Position numbers and translations under genes: made by a program. A model generated the notes under the pieces. The model was not told the DNA's origin and searched no databases. It worked only from the letters and a program-made list of their open reading frames with translations. This document shows, in pieces, positions 24,576 through 33,877 of a stretch of 55,879 bases of DNA (position 1 is the stretch's first letter; each line of letters starts with the position of its first letter). The DNA is taken from contig JAISBR010000049.1 in NCBI GenBank assembly GCA_031266095.1, forward strand, positions 1 through 55,879, written 5' to 3'. Source of the stretch: Treponema sp. (GTDB lineage Bacteria; Spirochaetota; Spirochaetia; Treponematales; Breznakiellaceae).

Positions 24576-27544
24576 ACACCCCGCCTGGCCTTAATCGGCC
24601 TTAGCTGCGCCTCACTGACCTTTCCGGGATCATCCACGCCGATGGGCAGTTCGCGGCCCTTCTCGGGAGGGACGTCCTCGTCCGCAAAACTGCCTTCCTC
24701 GTCCCACAGCCCATGCTGAGGAGGCTCGGCATTTGCCCTGACCACTTCCTCGTGTTCAATCCGTACCGATATGAGCTTGGTTACGCCGGACTCTTCCATG
24801 GTGACGCCTAACAGGGTACCCGCGCCGGTGACGGTTCTCTTGTTGTGGGTGATGACTATAAATTGACTCGTATTGCCGAATTCGCGCAGGAGCTGCACAA
24901 AGCGGCCTACGTTGGCATCATCCAGAGCTGCGTCAATTTCGTCTAATAGACAGAAGGGGCTTGGTTTCACCATATAAGTGGCAAAGAGCAGGGCCACCGC
25001 AGTCATGGAACGCTCGCCGCCTGAAAGCAGGGTGATATGCTCCAGTTTTTTCCCCGGCGGCTGGGCAAAAATTTCGATGCCCGATTCCAGCACATGATTA
25101 ATGTCGGAGAGCCGCAGCTCGGCGCGGCCGCCGCCGAAAAGCCGGCGGAACATATTGTGAAAATTTTTCTTTATCCGGTTGTATGTGGCAAGGAACAGAT
25201 CCGAAGATTCCTGGCGTATCTCCGCGGTAAGGGCCTCAAGGTCCTTTCGGGCTTTTTCAAGATCAGCCGCCTGGCTGCTGAGGAAATCGTAACGTTCCTT
25301 GGTCTCGGCAAATTCCTCCGGAGCCATGAGGTTCACCGAGCCAAGATCTTTCATCTGGGATCGGGCTGCGGCGAGTTTTTCCCGCAGTTCCGCCGGAGCG
25401 GCGGTGATCGTGAAAATACGCTCCTCAAACTCCATCAGGTCACGGGAATGGGTTTCCCGGAAGTTGTCCTGGATGTTTTTGATTTCCGTTTCGGATTGTA
25501 CCAGTTCCAGGTGTATCTTCTCAAGGGATTCCTGCACTTTGACAAGATCGGCCATTCTTTTTTTTATGGTTTCCTGTTTGCCCGCAACATCGCCGTTACG
25601 CTTTTGAATTTCCTTCTCAAGTTTTTCCAGTTCGGCGGTAAGCTCGATACCCTTTTTCTCAATGTCGGCGATCTCCGATTGGGTGTCCGCGATGCGCTCG
25701 TCGATTTCTTCCAGCCGTTTACGATCCAGAAAAAGTTCGTCCCTGATATTTTTGAGGAGTCCCTCCTGGCTTGACAGTTCCCGCCGGATGAGCCGGGCCT
25801 GTTCCTCCGCCGACTGGGCTTGGGCGTTCATTTGGGCGCGGCTTACCCGCAGATCCTCAAGGGTGGCCCGATATTCGTCGATTTTCACCGAGAGACTTAC
25901 ATTGTCACCCCGGAGGGTTTTAATCAGTCCCCGGCGTTCATCGATTCCGTTTTTAGCGCCGCGTATCTGCGCGTCAAGGGCCCGCTTTTTGGTGATGATC
26001 CCCTCAGGGGCGAGGAACTCGTCGATGAAAGTGGGGGAATGTGCGCGATAGTTTTCAAACAGGGCCAAGGCCCTGTCGGCGGCGGCGGCGGCTTCGGCGA
26101 GGCCGGCGGACAGTCCTTCGGCGACATGTCTGAGTCCGGCGGAGTCAAGTCCCGTCCTGCCCGCCTCCGCGGCTGCCGCCAGATCGCGGATCAGCGTTTC
26201 CCTGCCGGCGAGAATTGTGTGCAGCCGGCCCAGAGTTTCGTTCAAGGCCGCTTCGGCGCTGCGGCGTTCAACGGCGGAATAGCCCGCTTTGCGAAGGCCC
26301 GCATCTAACTCCGCCACAATGTCGTCGGTGATCTTCGCCAGGTCTTTTTCAAAGGCGGCCTGCTCCTTTTCAAGGCCGTGTATTTCTTCCTCCGCCTTGA
26401 GTACCGCCCGCTCGTTGTCACCGATACGGGCGGCGGCAAGCTGGATATTCTCCTCAAAGGAACGGATGTTCTCCTCAATGCCTTCGGCCTTTTTCCGCAG
26501 ATCCCGGACCACGGCGTCCTGTTCGGCCGCGTCCTCGTTCAGCTCTTCAATTTTAATGCCGCTCTGTTTTTCCCTGATCTCATTTTGCCTGATTTTTACG
26601 CTGCTCTCGTTCCGCTGTTCGCCCAGGAGTCTGACTTCGTTTTCCCGGGCGTTTTTTTCCACCGCAAGACCGTAGATGTTTTTTTGCAGCTCCACCAGCC
26701 GGGCTTCCATGGAGTTCACCTCGTCCATGTTCGCTTCCAGGGCCTTGTTCTCTTCCTCCATTTCCGCCCTGATCCGGTCCCGCTCGACTGTCCGCCGCTT
26801 AAGGGTTTCTTTCCGCTCATCCCGCTCGTACTTGAACTGCTTAAGCCTCAAAAGCTGAATATCCAGCTCGTAATTAAAAATCGCGTCCCGCAGAGCGCGG
26901 TATTTCAGGGTCTTTTCGGACTGGGTCTTGAGGGTATCGTAGGAGCGCTTTACTTCACTTAGGATCATCTCAACCTGGCGCATGTTTTCTTCGGTTCTGG
27001 CCAGGTTCCGCCCGGCCTCGGCGCCCCGTTCCTTAAAACGGGTGATCCCCGCCGCTTCCTCGAACAGGTAACGCCGCTCATCGGGTTTGGAAGAGAGGAC
27101 CTGATCGATTTTCCCCTGTTCCATCACCGAGTAGGCCGCCTTGCCCACCCCGGTATCCCAGAATAGTTCCCGTATGTCCTTTAGCCGCACCTGACTGGCG
27201 TTGATAAAATACTCACTCTCACCTGAACGGTAGAGACGGCGCTTGATCTCCACCTCCGGCATGTCCAGGGGCAGCAGCCCCGCCTCATTCACCAGCGTGA
27301 GGGTTACTTCCGCCACGTTCAGAGGCTTACGGGACTCGGTCCCGTTGAAGATCACATCCTCCATTTTTTCCGCCCGCAACGACTTGGAGGCGTGTTCCCC
27401 CAGCACCCATTTGACCGCGTCCACCACGTTGGACTTTCCGCAGCCGTTGGGGCCCAACAGAGCGGTTATACCATCACAAAACTCAACTTCAGTCCGATCG
27501 GCAAAGGATTTGAAACCAAATATGGTAAGATTTTTCAGAAACAA
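24572..27544 (-). CDS. smc: Chromosome segregation protein SMC (short, hinge not recognisable)
   Basis: 990 aa ATPase that compacts and segregates chromosomes. The N-terminal head has FKSFADRTEVEF, Walker A GPNGCGKSN (about 32-40) and QGKIDQVLSSKPDERR; the C-terminal head has the signature LLSGGERSMTAVALLF and Walker B FCLLDEIDAALDD (about 875-900). Coiled coil fills most of the rest. The glycine-rich hinge expected in the middle is not visible; residues about 410-520 are Ala-rich (GLSAGLAEAAAAADRALALF) with an odd SPTFIDEFLAPEG segment. About 180 residues shorter than the usual ~1,170. A ~65-residue acidic tail follows the head. TTG start (27544) with GGAG six bases upstream. No scpA/scpB nearby. 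Confidence 0.93.
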   Translation of the reverse strand: MFLKNLTIFGFKSFADRTEVEFCDGITALLGPNGCGKSNVVDAVKWVLGEHASKSLRAEKMEDVIFNGTESRKPLNVAEVTLTLVNEAGLLPLDMPEVEIKRRLYRSGESEYFINASQVRLKDIRELFWDTGVGKAAYSVMEQGKIDQVLSSKPDERRYLFEEAAGITRFKERGAEAGRNLARTEENMRQVEMILSEVKRSYDTLKTQSEKTLKYRALRDAIFNYELDIQLLRLKQFKYERDERKETLKRRTVERDRIRAEMEEENKALEANMDEVNSMEARLVELQKNIYGLAVEKNARENEVRLLGEQRNESSVKIRQNEIREKQSGIKIEELNEDAAEQDAVVRDLRKKAEGIEENIRSFEENIQLAAARIGDNERAVLKAEEEIHGLEKEQAAFEKDLAKITDDIVAELDAGLRKAGYSAVERRSAEAALNETLGRLHTILAGRETLIRDLAAAAEAGRTGLDSAGLRHVAEGLSAGLAEAAAAADRALALFENYRAHSPTFIDEFLAPEGIITKKRALDAQIRGAKNGIDERRGLIKTLRGDNVSLSVKIDEYRATLEDLRVSRAQMNAQAQSAEEQARLIRRELSSQEGLLKNIRDELFLDRKRLEEIDERIADTQSEIADIEKKGIELTAELEKLEKEIQKRNGDVAGKQETIKKRMADLVKVQESLEKIHLELVQSETEIKNIQDNFRETHSRDLMEFEERIFTITAAPAELREKLAAARSQMKDLGSVNLMAPEEFAETKERYDFLSSQAADLEKARKDLEALTAEIRQESSDLFLATYNRIKKNFHNMFRRLFGGGRAELRLSDINHVLESGIEIFAQPPGKKLEHITLLSGGERSMTAVALLFATYMVKPSPFCLLDEIDAALDDANVGRFVQLLREFGNTSQFIVITHNKRTVTGAGTLLGVTMEESGVTKLISVRIEHEEVVRANAEPPQHGLWDEEGSFADEDVPPEKGRELPIGVDDPGKVSEAQLRPIKARRGV

Positions 27545-27591
27545 TACAATCTCCGTGAGGCCTGATTTTGAAATCGCCTATCCTAATATAG

Positions 27592-27612
27592 CTTCTAATT
27601 TAACATTAGAAG
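27592..27612. promoter_or_regulatory. Dyad CTTCTAAT/ATTAGAAG upstream of smc
   Basis: Two perfect 8-bp arms around TTAAC, 48 bp upstream of the smc start codon and downstream of the sir2 stop. There is no T-run in either direction, so an operator is as likely as a terminator. Confidence 0.35.
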
Positions 27613-27700
27613 GGAGCGGGGAGCAAGTAGCGGAACAAAAAATTAACCGCAGGCTCGCGCTCTGCTTCTCGGAGGTTCATACACATTAAGAGGATTCAGG

Positions 27701-28480
27701 CTAATCGTTACGGAGAGGTTCTTCCCGGGCGCTTAGGGCGCGCCGCAGCTCCTCGAATACTCCGCCCAGATCCTCAAAGCGTATCACAGCGCGTCTATCC
27801 AGCGGGGTGGGCATATTGTTGACAATAATCACCTCACCGCCGTTTCGCAGGGTGTAGTCCGGCATGGAAGCGGCAGGGTACACGGTAAGGCTTGTACCGA
27901 GTACCAGCATCAGGTCCGCTTTTTGGGACTCTATCGTTGCCTGGCGCAAAGCTTCGGCCGGAAGACTTTCGCCAAAAAAGGTAATGGCGGGCTTGAGCAC
28001 CCTGCCGCACTTGGGGCATTTGGGCAGGCCCCCGGCGCGTACCAGAGCAGAGGCCTCGTCAAAGCCCATGCGTACCCCGGCGCAGCGCAGGCAGTAATGT
28101 ACCTGGGGAGACCCGTGGATCTCTATGACGTTTTTGCTTCCCCCCTTTTGATGGAGCAGGTCGATGTTCTGGGTTATCAGGGCCTTGAGGAAGCCCCTCT
28201 TTTCTAATTCACCCAGTACCAGATGTACCACCGAGGCCTCTTTTTCATTAATATTATAGATGAATGATCCGGCGTGGCTGTAATAAAAGGACGGGTCCTG
28301 CATGAAACATTCGAGGCTGAATATCTTTTCTGCGTCCATGTCGTTGTAGAGACCGTTCTTTCCCCGAAAATCCCTAATCCCTGAAAGGGTACTGACCCCC
28401 GCGCCGGTCAGGGCAACCAGGTGTCTGGCCGCCCGTATCCGCCTGTACAATTCAACGATTGCGTCGGGTATTGGTTTCAT
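27701..28480 (-). CDS. cobB: Sir2-family NAD-dependent protein deacylase (sirtuin)
   Basis: 259 aa cytoplasmic enzyme that removes acyl groups from lysine using NAD. Motifs: [15 protein letters not shown] (about 26-40), [12 protein letters not shown] (about 117-128), catalytic His in EIHGSP (about 135), two zinc CxxC pairs (YCLRC and KCPKC), and the late NAD pocket [12 protein letters not shown] and [10 protein letters not shown]. Standard length. AGAAGGA precedes ATG 28480. The gene lies 156 bp upstream of smc on the same strand. Two acetyltransferases occur elsewhere in the window but nothing ties them to it. Confidence 0.92.
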   Translation of the reverse strand: MKPIPDAIVELYRRIRAARHLVALTGAGVSTLSGIRDFRGKNGLYNDMDAEKIFSLECFMQDPSFYYSHAGSFIYNINEKEASVVHLVLGELEKRGFLKALITQNIDLLHQKGGSKNVIEIHGSPQVHYCLRCAGVRMGFDEASALVRAGGLPKCPKCGRVLKPAITFFGESLPAEALRQATIESQKADLMLVLGTSLTVYPAASMPDYTLRNGGEVIIVNNMPTPLDRRAVIRFEDLGGVFEELRRALSAREEPLRND

Positions 28481-28596
28481 GATCCTTCTACTATAGCAAG
28501 GGACAACTATGCGCGCAAGGCAAATCTTTGCAGACAGGCTTTTAAGCGGGTATTAGCATGGAATTTGTTCTATTTAATGTCGATAATTGAGGTATC

Positions 28597-31383
28597 ATGG
28601 TACACATGTTGTTCTTTCTCAGGTTTAAGACACAACTGCGCTGTACCCGGCCCGAACTGATCCCCCGTTTGGAGGATTCGGTATCCAGGGCGGTTACAAA
28701 CGCGGGAGGGAAAATCATCGGGAAACACCGGTTCCTTGCAGCCTCTTTTAATGAGGATTCTCTGGGCTTTTGGCTTGATATGCTCATCCTGATTGAAACC
28801 TTAATGAAGGAACTGGACGCCGCTGCCGGTGAATTATTCGGCTGCGCACTGGTCCTGGGCCGGGATTTACTCAACGTTCCCAATATGCCCCAAACGCAGG
28901 AGTCCCTCTGCCGCTATTTCGCCGGGGGTAACCAGGGAGGCGGCGTGTTCCTGGACCGGGCCGCCGTGGAAGGACTGCTTCCCTACGCGGTTATTGAGGA
29001 ACCGGAAACCTGGATCCCTTCAAGGGCAGGGGGGCGGGAAGGGACAGCAAAGAACGAGGCAAGCGGTTTTTACAGGCTCGGTGAATTCAAGGAGTTTGGT
29101 CCAGGCTCGAAAAGTAATTCTCTGCGGGAAACGGTGATTCGGGCGCTCAGCCAGGATCCGGAAAAGCGGCGAAACACCCTGATCCTGGGCCGGGCCTTTG
29201 CCGGTAAAAGGGAGGCTTTGTATCGCTGTTGCAGACAGATTGCCGGGGCCTTTCCGCCCCTGTTGATCCGTTTTGGCGCCGGAGGCCTTACCGCCCTTAC
29301 CGATTCCTGGTCTCCCCAGATTCGTTCCCTGGCCCGGCCGGGCGCAACGGACGTTGAAGAAATTAACGGCCTCTGGGAATTTCTCTTCCGGGAACGGCTG
29401 AGGGAAGAACTGTCGGCCTTTATCATCAAGAAGGCCCGCCGCTTTTTTGTCCTGCTCCTGGAGTTCTACACCGCCGCCGCCCGGCGGAAGAATTGTCCGC
29501 CGGTTCTCATTCTCGAAAATATCCGGCTTGCGGAGCAAACCGCGCTGGAATTGTTCCTCGATTCATACAGAGGTATCCGGCACATGAGCGGGCTTCTGGT
29601 ACTGGGAAGCTGGGATGAAACTGCTGATGAAAAGGGAGATGAGGGGAGCCTTAAAAAATGGGAAGCGGTCTTCTCCAGGAAGATAAGGCTCAACACGGAA
29701 GGGCTTCCGCTGTCCCAGATGCCTAATATACCGGTGGAACTGTGGGAGATTGGCTACGCCCTTTCCCTGTTTAGCCGCTATTTTCCGGCAAGTCTCTTTC
29801 TCCAACTTCTGGAGGAAGAAGGAAAGAATCCCCTCATGATTTCCCGGGCTTTATCCCTCCTTTTCGATATGGGGCTCACCGACGATTCCCGGGAAAGCAG
29901 CCTCTGGATGGCTGATTTTGACGAACAGGCCGAGGCATTTCTGGGAGAGCACAAGAAACGGGTGCAGGCCTTGGTGTGCAGCCGGCTTCTCGCCTGGGTG
30001 GAGCAAAAGAAACTCGTTTACTGTTTCAGGTTTCTGATTATTCTCATGGATCTGGGGGGCGGTGAATATCTCAGTGATCTCTTGATCCTCAAATCCATAA
30101 TCTCCGATCTGGTGAACGGTACTGTTGCGGGGGTGGAACAGGCCCGGAACGATGGGCTTCTGGAAAGTCTCGCCGGGCCGGAGCGGGCCGCCGCGGTACG
30201 CTTCATCTTTGAGACCACCCATGCCCTGCTTGCCGGTAACGTCGAGGTCATCCGCGCCGCTTTTAAAGAACTGCCGCCCGATTGCGCCGCTTTCCCTGTC
30301 TTGAGGGCGCAGGCGCTGGCTAATCTTTCAGCCTACCATCTGGGGCGGCGGGACAATGCTTCGGCATTGGAAACTATTAAAGAGGCGATCCTTTTAAGCC
30401 AAGACAACAACAAGCTCTGCCTTGCCCAGTCCCATCGCCTCTTCGCGTTGGTAAGCCTTTCCAAGCAGCAGACCAGTGAGGCCATTGATTATCTGAGTTT
30501 CGCCATAGATAACGCGGAAAAATCCGGCAATTATCATGAAATAGGAGTATCGGCCTATTATGCCGCCGCCGCGCAGTTTCTCTTTGGTAATGTATCCTGG
30601 GCGATCCGGCTTACCCGTAATGCCCATAAACAGGCCCTGACCGCGGGCTGTCCCGAATGGGCGGACTGTTCCCGCTTTCTTGAAGGCCGCCTTGCCTTTG
30701 AAATGGGCGACTATCAGAAAGTTCTGGACATATTCGAGGATCTCCGCAGGGAGCCGCAGGGAGCCGCTTCCGCGGAAAAGGAAGGGCTCCTCGCGGCTTG
30801 GGCCTACCGCGCCAGGGTCTACCTCCGGAAACCCTTAAGCCCAAAACCGGCGGGCGGCGGCCACGACGCGGACCTTTTTGAGGTCGAGGCCGCTTATCTG
30901 GCCGGCAATTACCAGAAGACCGTAGAACTCGCCGGCGCCATTCGCAAGCCCCAATCCGAAGAAAACTATGTTTACACCGAACAGCCTGATTGGCACAGCG
31001 GCTTTGCCCAGTGTGAACTGCTGTATTTTTCCCACAGCGAACTCTGGAATCGGATGATCGGAGTCTACCATTCTCTGGCCCTCTGCCGTCTCAGTACGGC
31101 CGGAGGCGAGGAAGCTATGCATAATATGCAGCGGATAGTCAAGAACGAGCATCTCTCGGAAATGGACCCCTGGGACGCTTTCTATTTCTATGCCTGGTAC
31201 CGCATCCTGGAGCAGACCGGCGCAAGCCAGGTTGATATGAATACCGCGGTCAGCATGGCCTTTAAACGGCTTCAGCGCCGTGCCAGCCGCATCGATGATG
31301 TAGAAAGCCGGCGGCAGTTCCTCTTTCAACCCCGCTGGAACAACGCTCTGAGCCAGCTTGCCAAAGAGTATAAACTGATATAA
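28597..31383 (+). CDS. Large protein with degenerate ATPase-like core and C-terminal TPR repeats
   Basis: 928 aa, no signal peptide or clear membrane helix. Residues 1-130 are unrecognised (possibly ferredoxin-like, as in cyclase-AAA-TPR proteins). Around 189-205, LILGRAFAGKREALY resembles Walker A but has Arg in place of Ser/Thr, and PPVLILENIRLAEQTALELF (about 302) resembles Walker B, so a degenerate STAND/AAA domain is likely. From about 570 on there are helical repeats (AYHLGRRDNASALETIKEAI, FRLFALVSL-like, DYQKVLDIFEDL) consistent with TPRs. It may be a scaffold or signalling regulator; function unknown. A hairpin follows its stop. Confidence 0.6.
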   Translation: MVHMLFFLRFKTQLRCTRPELIPRLEDSVSRAVTNAGGKIIGKHRFLAASFNEDSLGFWLDMLILIETLMKELDAAAGELFGCALVLGRDLLNVPNMPQTQESLCRYFAGGNQGGGVFLDRAAVEGLLPYAVIEEPETWIPSRAGGREGTAKNEASGFYRLGEFKEFGPGSKSNSLRETVIRALSQDPEKRRNTLILGRAFAGKREALYRCCRQIAGAFPPLLIRFGAGGLTALTDSWSPQIRSLARPGATDVEEINGLWEFLFRERLREELSAFIIKKARRFFVLLLEFYTAAARRKNCPPVLILENIRLAEQTALELFLDSYRGIRHMSGLLVLGSWDETADEKGDEGSLKKWEAVFSRKIRLNTEGLPLSQMPNIPVELWEIGYALSLFSRYFPASLFLQLLEEEGKNPLMISRALSLLFDMGLTDDSRESSLWMADFDEQAEAFLGEHKKRVQALVCSRLLAWVEQKKLVYCFRFLIILMDLGGGEYLSDLLILKSIISDLVNGTVAGVEQARNDGLLESLAGPERAAAVRFIFETTHALLAGNVEVIRAAFKELPPDCAAFPVLRAQALANLSAYHLGRRDNASALETIKEAILLSQDNNKLCLAQSHRLFALVSLSKQQTSEAIDYLSFAIDNAEKSGNYHEIGVSAYYAAAAQFLFGNVSWAIRLTRNAHKQALTAGCPEWADCSRFLEGRLAFEMGDYQKVLDIFEDLRREPQGAASAEKEGLLAAWAYRARVYLRKPLSPKPAGGGHDADLFEVEAAYLAGNYQKTVELAGAIRKPQSEENYVYTEQPDWHSGFAQCELLYFSHSELWNRMIGVYHSLALCRLSTAGGEEAMHNMQRIVKNEHLSEMDPWDAFYFYAWYRILEQTGASQVDMNTAVSMAFKRLQRRASRIDDVESRRQFLFQPRWNNALSQLAKEYKLI

Positions 31384-31416
31384 GGCCCGATCGGAACCTG
31401 TGAATTATTCGGATAT

Positions 31417-31438
31417 ATCCGCGTGATTCGCGGATTTT
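31417..31438 (+). terminator. Rho-independent-type terminator after the TPR protein gene
   Basis: ATCCGCG-TGATT-CGCGGAT followed by TTTTCC, 33 bp after the stop codon. The T-run is short. The convergent MFS-HEAT gene ends 19 bp further on. Confidence 0.55.
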
Positions 31439-31456
31439 CCCCTGGTTGAACACACG

Positions 31457-33751
31457 TCATTTAAGGTTTTTCGTCCAGAGACGTAATTGGTACGCCGCCC
31501 AGTGGGCGATAAGGAGCCGCAGCAGGTTGAGCGCCGCCAATTCATCGTCAAGCACCGCCTCGGAGAGTACCGCCTGATCAATGCCCTGGCAGAAATCCTC
31601 AGGCAGTTCCATGATCCAGCGGGAAAGGGGAACGCCATTTTTGTCCCGTATAAAGACGGAAACAGCGGTATGGAGACTTTTGGCGTGACGGGCAATGTGC
31701 GCCAGTTCCGGATTCTTTCTCTGCCTTTTCCGTCCGCCCAGATTCGCGCTGTAGAATTCAACCGCCGATTCCACCTCGTCCATGGCAAGTGTAGCCAGCA
31801 TGCCTGGCTCAGCCACATACCGGACCAGAATGGAATAGAACTGGTCCTGAGTATCCAGGATCTCCGACATGGCAAGGGCCACTTCGTCCCTAAGGTAAGG
31901 CGGCGGATCGGCGACCCTGAGAATATCCAGCAGTACCGAAAGGGAATTGGAAGAACGGTAAATGCCGAGGGCCTCCACTCCCATGATCTTGAGCCGCGGA
32001 TTGGCGGTCTTGAGGATGATCTGTTCAATCTGGGGCCGGAACGCCTCGTCGCGCAGTTTTGCCATGGCGATGATCGCCTCACCGGCGAGCATGTAATCCG
32101 TGGAGGAGGCCAGCTCCCGCAGTATGGGGATGGCGGAGAAGCACCGGTGGTTGCCGAGGATACGGGCGGAAATATAGGCGGTGGTAAAGGGGTTATTGAT
32201 AATGTCATTGATCAGCGCCTTTTCCGCGTCTTCGTTCAGGGTCTTCAGGGTTTCCAAAGCCCGAATGGATTCCAATCGCGTAACAAGACGGGGTGAACGG
32301 GCTCGTTCCAAAAGGCCTTTGATCGCAAGCTGGGATGGTGTGTCGTGTAATGCGCCCAGAAGCAGTTCTTCCTGGCGGGAATCCTGGGTTTTGTTGAGCT
32401 TGTCCAAGAGGCTTATGGCCTTGAGATCCTTGAAAGAGAAGATCACTTCCAGCGCACCTTTAAGCGGGAGCGAGTCCAGGGGAGTAAGTTTTTTTTGCAG
32501 TATCAGAGCGATTACGGTTAACGCGATCTGCACGCCAAAGAGAATCTTAAATGAGACAAACGCCGAAATTCCCGCTCCGGCAAGCAGATCGAGGAGGAGG
32601 CCGGCAAAGAAGGCGCCCCCCGCGCCGGCAACGCCGAAGATCAGGAAGTACAGGATGCCCAGGTCGAGCATCTTTTCCTTGGGGATGAGTCCCATAAAGT
32701 AGGTCTGGGCGATTCCTTCCGAGCCGAGAAAACCGAAGTTCAGCATGAAAAACAGAAACGAGAGGAACAGGATCGTGGTGGTTATATTGTCAACCGCCGT
32801 CCTGGGAAAAAAGACGGTTGGGAGCATGCTCACGAGGCCTATGATCACACAGACAATGAAAATCGGCTTTGCCCCAATCCGGTCCACCAGGAATTTGATG
32901 AACAGCCCGATCATCAGATAACCCAGGCCGCCAAAAACCGTATACAACGAGACCATGCCGTCGTTATGCCCAAACACCTCTCGGGCATAGACCACCACAA
33001 AGGCCCGTGTTACGCCGGAGACCATGGCGACCAGAAAGAAAATCAACATAAACAGCCTGAGGCCGCTTTGAGAAAAGGCATCCCGGAAAAAGGCGATGAA
33101 ATGTATCTTTTCCTCGTTTTCCTCGCTGGGCGGTTCAGGCACCTTCTTTATCAGGTTTCCGCTGATGACGCCGAAGATGACGCCTAAGCCAAGCAGAATG
33201 GAATACAGGTAAATCGGCGGTTCCCTGCCCAGCACCATAGCTATCAGAAAGCTGCCAAACATGGTCACCGCGCTGTTTACAATCTGGATCTGGGTCAGGT
33301 AGCTACCCCTGTCCGGCCCCATGGCAAGCTCACTTAAAACCGGATTGTTGCCCACCATGCCGATGCCCCTGAAAAAGTGAAAAGCGAATACCCCTGCCAG
33401 GGTGAGCAGCAGCGCCGTATCCCGCCGGCCCGAATGTTCAGCTATAGGAGCGGCCACCGCCAGGATCATGCAAATCGCCCGCCATGTCCAGGTAAAACTG
33501 AATATCCCGATTATCGAAAATCGCCGGGAGAGGATCTTTCCCAGGGGAAGGAAGAAGAAGGACACATAGGTCATGGCGCTGATAAGGCCGATATAAGTCG
33601 CGTTAGCTTCAAGCCGCAGGGCGAAAAGGATGATAATACTGCCTACCAGCAAATTCCAGGAAAGGGCATTGAAAACATTAAAATAATTATATACATCGCG
33701 GGCCTTACCAAGGCGGTAAGGTGAAAGCTGCAAGGTCATATATATTAGCAA
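31457..33751 (-). CDS. MFS-type transporter fused to HEAT-like repeats
   Basis: 764 aa. Residues about 20-430 hold about 12 hydrophobic segments with an MFS look (NALSWNLLVGSIIILFALRL, then LGKILSRRFS, FGGLGYLMIGLFIKFLVDRIG). From about 450 to 700 the protein is soluble and made of alpha-helical pairs such as PSQLAIKGLLERARSPRLVT, SAIPILRELASSTDYMLAGE and SNSLSVLLDILRVADPPPYL, typical of HEAT/PBS-lyase repeats. This probably gives a cytoplasmic interaction platform on a permease. The substrate is unknown. Start is uncertain: TTG 33751 has GGAG only 2 bases away, ATG 33739 is 14 away. I saw no operon partner. Confidence 0.75.
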   Translation of the reverse strand: MLIYMTLQLSPYRLGKARDVYNYFNVFNALSWNLLVGSIIILFALRLEANATYIGLISAMTYVSFFFLPLGKILSRRFSIIGIFSFTWTWRAICMILAVAAPIAEHSGRRDTALLLTLAGVFAFHFFRGIGMVGNNPVLSELAMGPDRGSYLTQIQIVNSAVTMFGSFLIAMVLGREPPIYLYSILLGLGVIFGVISGNLIKKVPEPPSEENEEKIHFIAFFRDAFSQSGLRLFMLIFFLVAMVSGVTRAFVVVYAREVFGHNDGMVSLYTVFGGLGYLMIGLFIKFLVDRIGAKPIFIVCVIIGLVSMLPTVFFPRTAVDNITTTILFLSFLFFMLNFGFLGSEGIAQTYFMGLIPKEKMLDLGILYFLIFGVAGAGGAFFAGLLLDLLAGAGISAFVSFKILFGVQIALTVIALILQKKLTPLDSLPLKGALEVIFSFKDLKAISLLDKLNKTQDSRQEELLLGALHDTPSQLAIKGLLERARSPRLVTRLESIRALETLKTLNEDAEKALINDIINNPFTTAYISARILGNHRCFSAIPILRELASSTDYMLAGEAIIAMAKLRDEAFRPQIEQIILKTANPRLKIMGVEALGIYRSSNSLSVLLDILRVADPPPYLRDEVALAMSEILDTQDQFYSILVRYVAEPGMLATLAMDEVESAVEFYSANLGGRKRQRKNPELAHIARHAKSLHTAVSVFIRDKNGVPLSRWIMELPEDFCQGIDQAVLSEAVLDDELAALNLLRLLIAHWAAYQLRLWTKNLK

Positions 33752-33877
33752 TACTCCTAAGCCGCATCAGCAGTCTGGCGTATAAGCAACACCAGAAGCT
33801 GATACTACTCTTTCAAGAGAAGCGTTTTACCGCTCCCTAAAACAAAAGCTGCGGCTCCAAAATCCAATTCCCAATAT

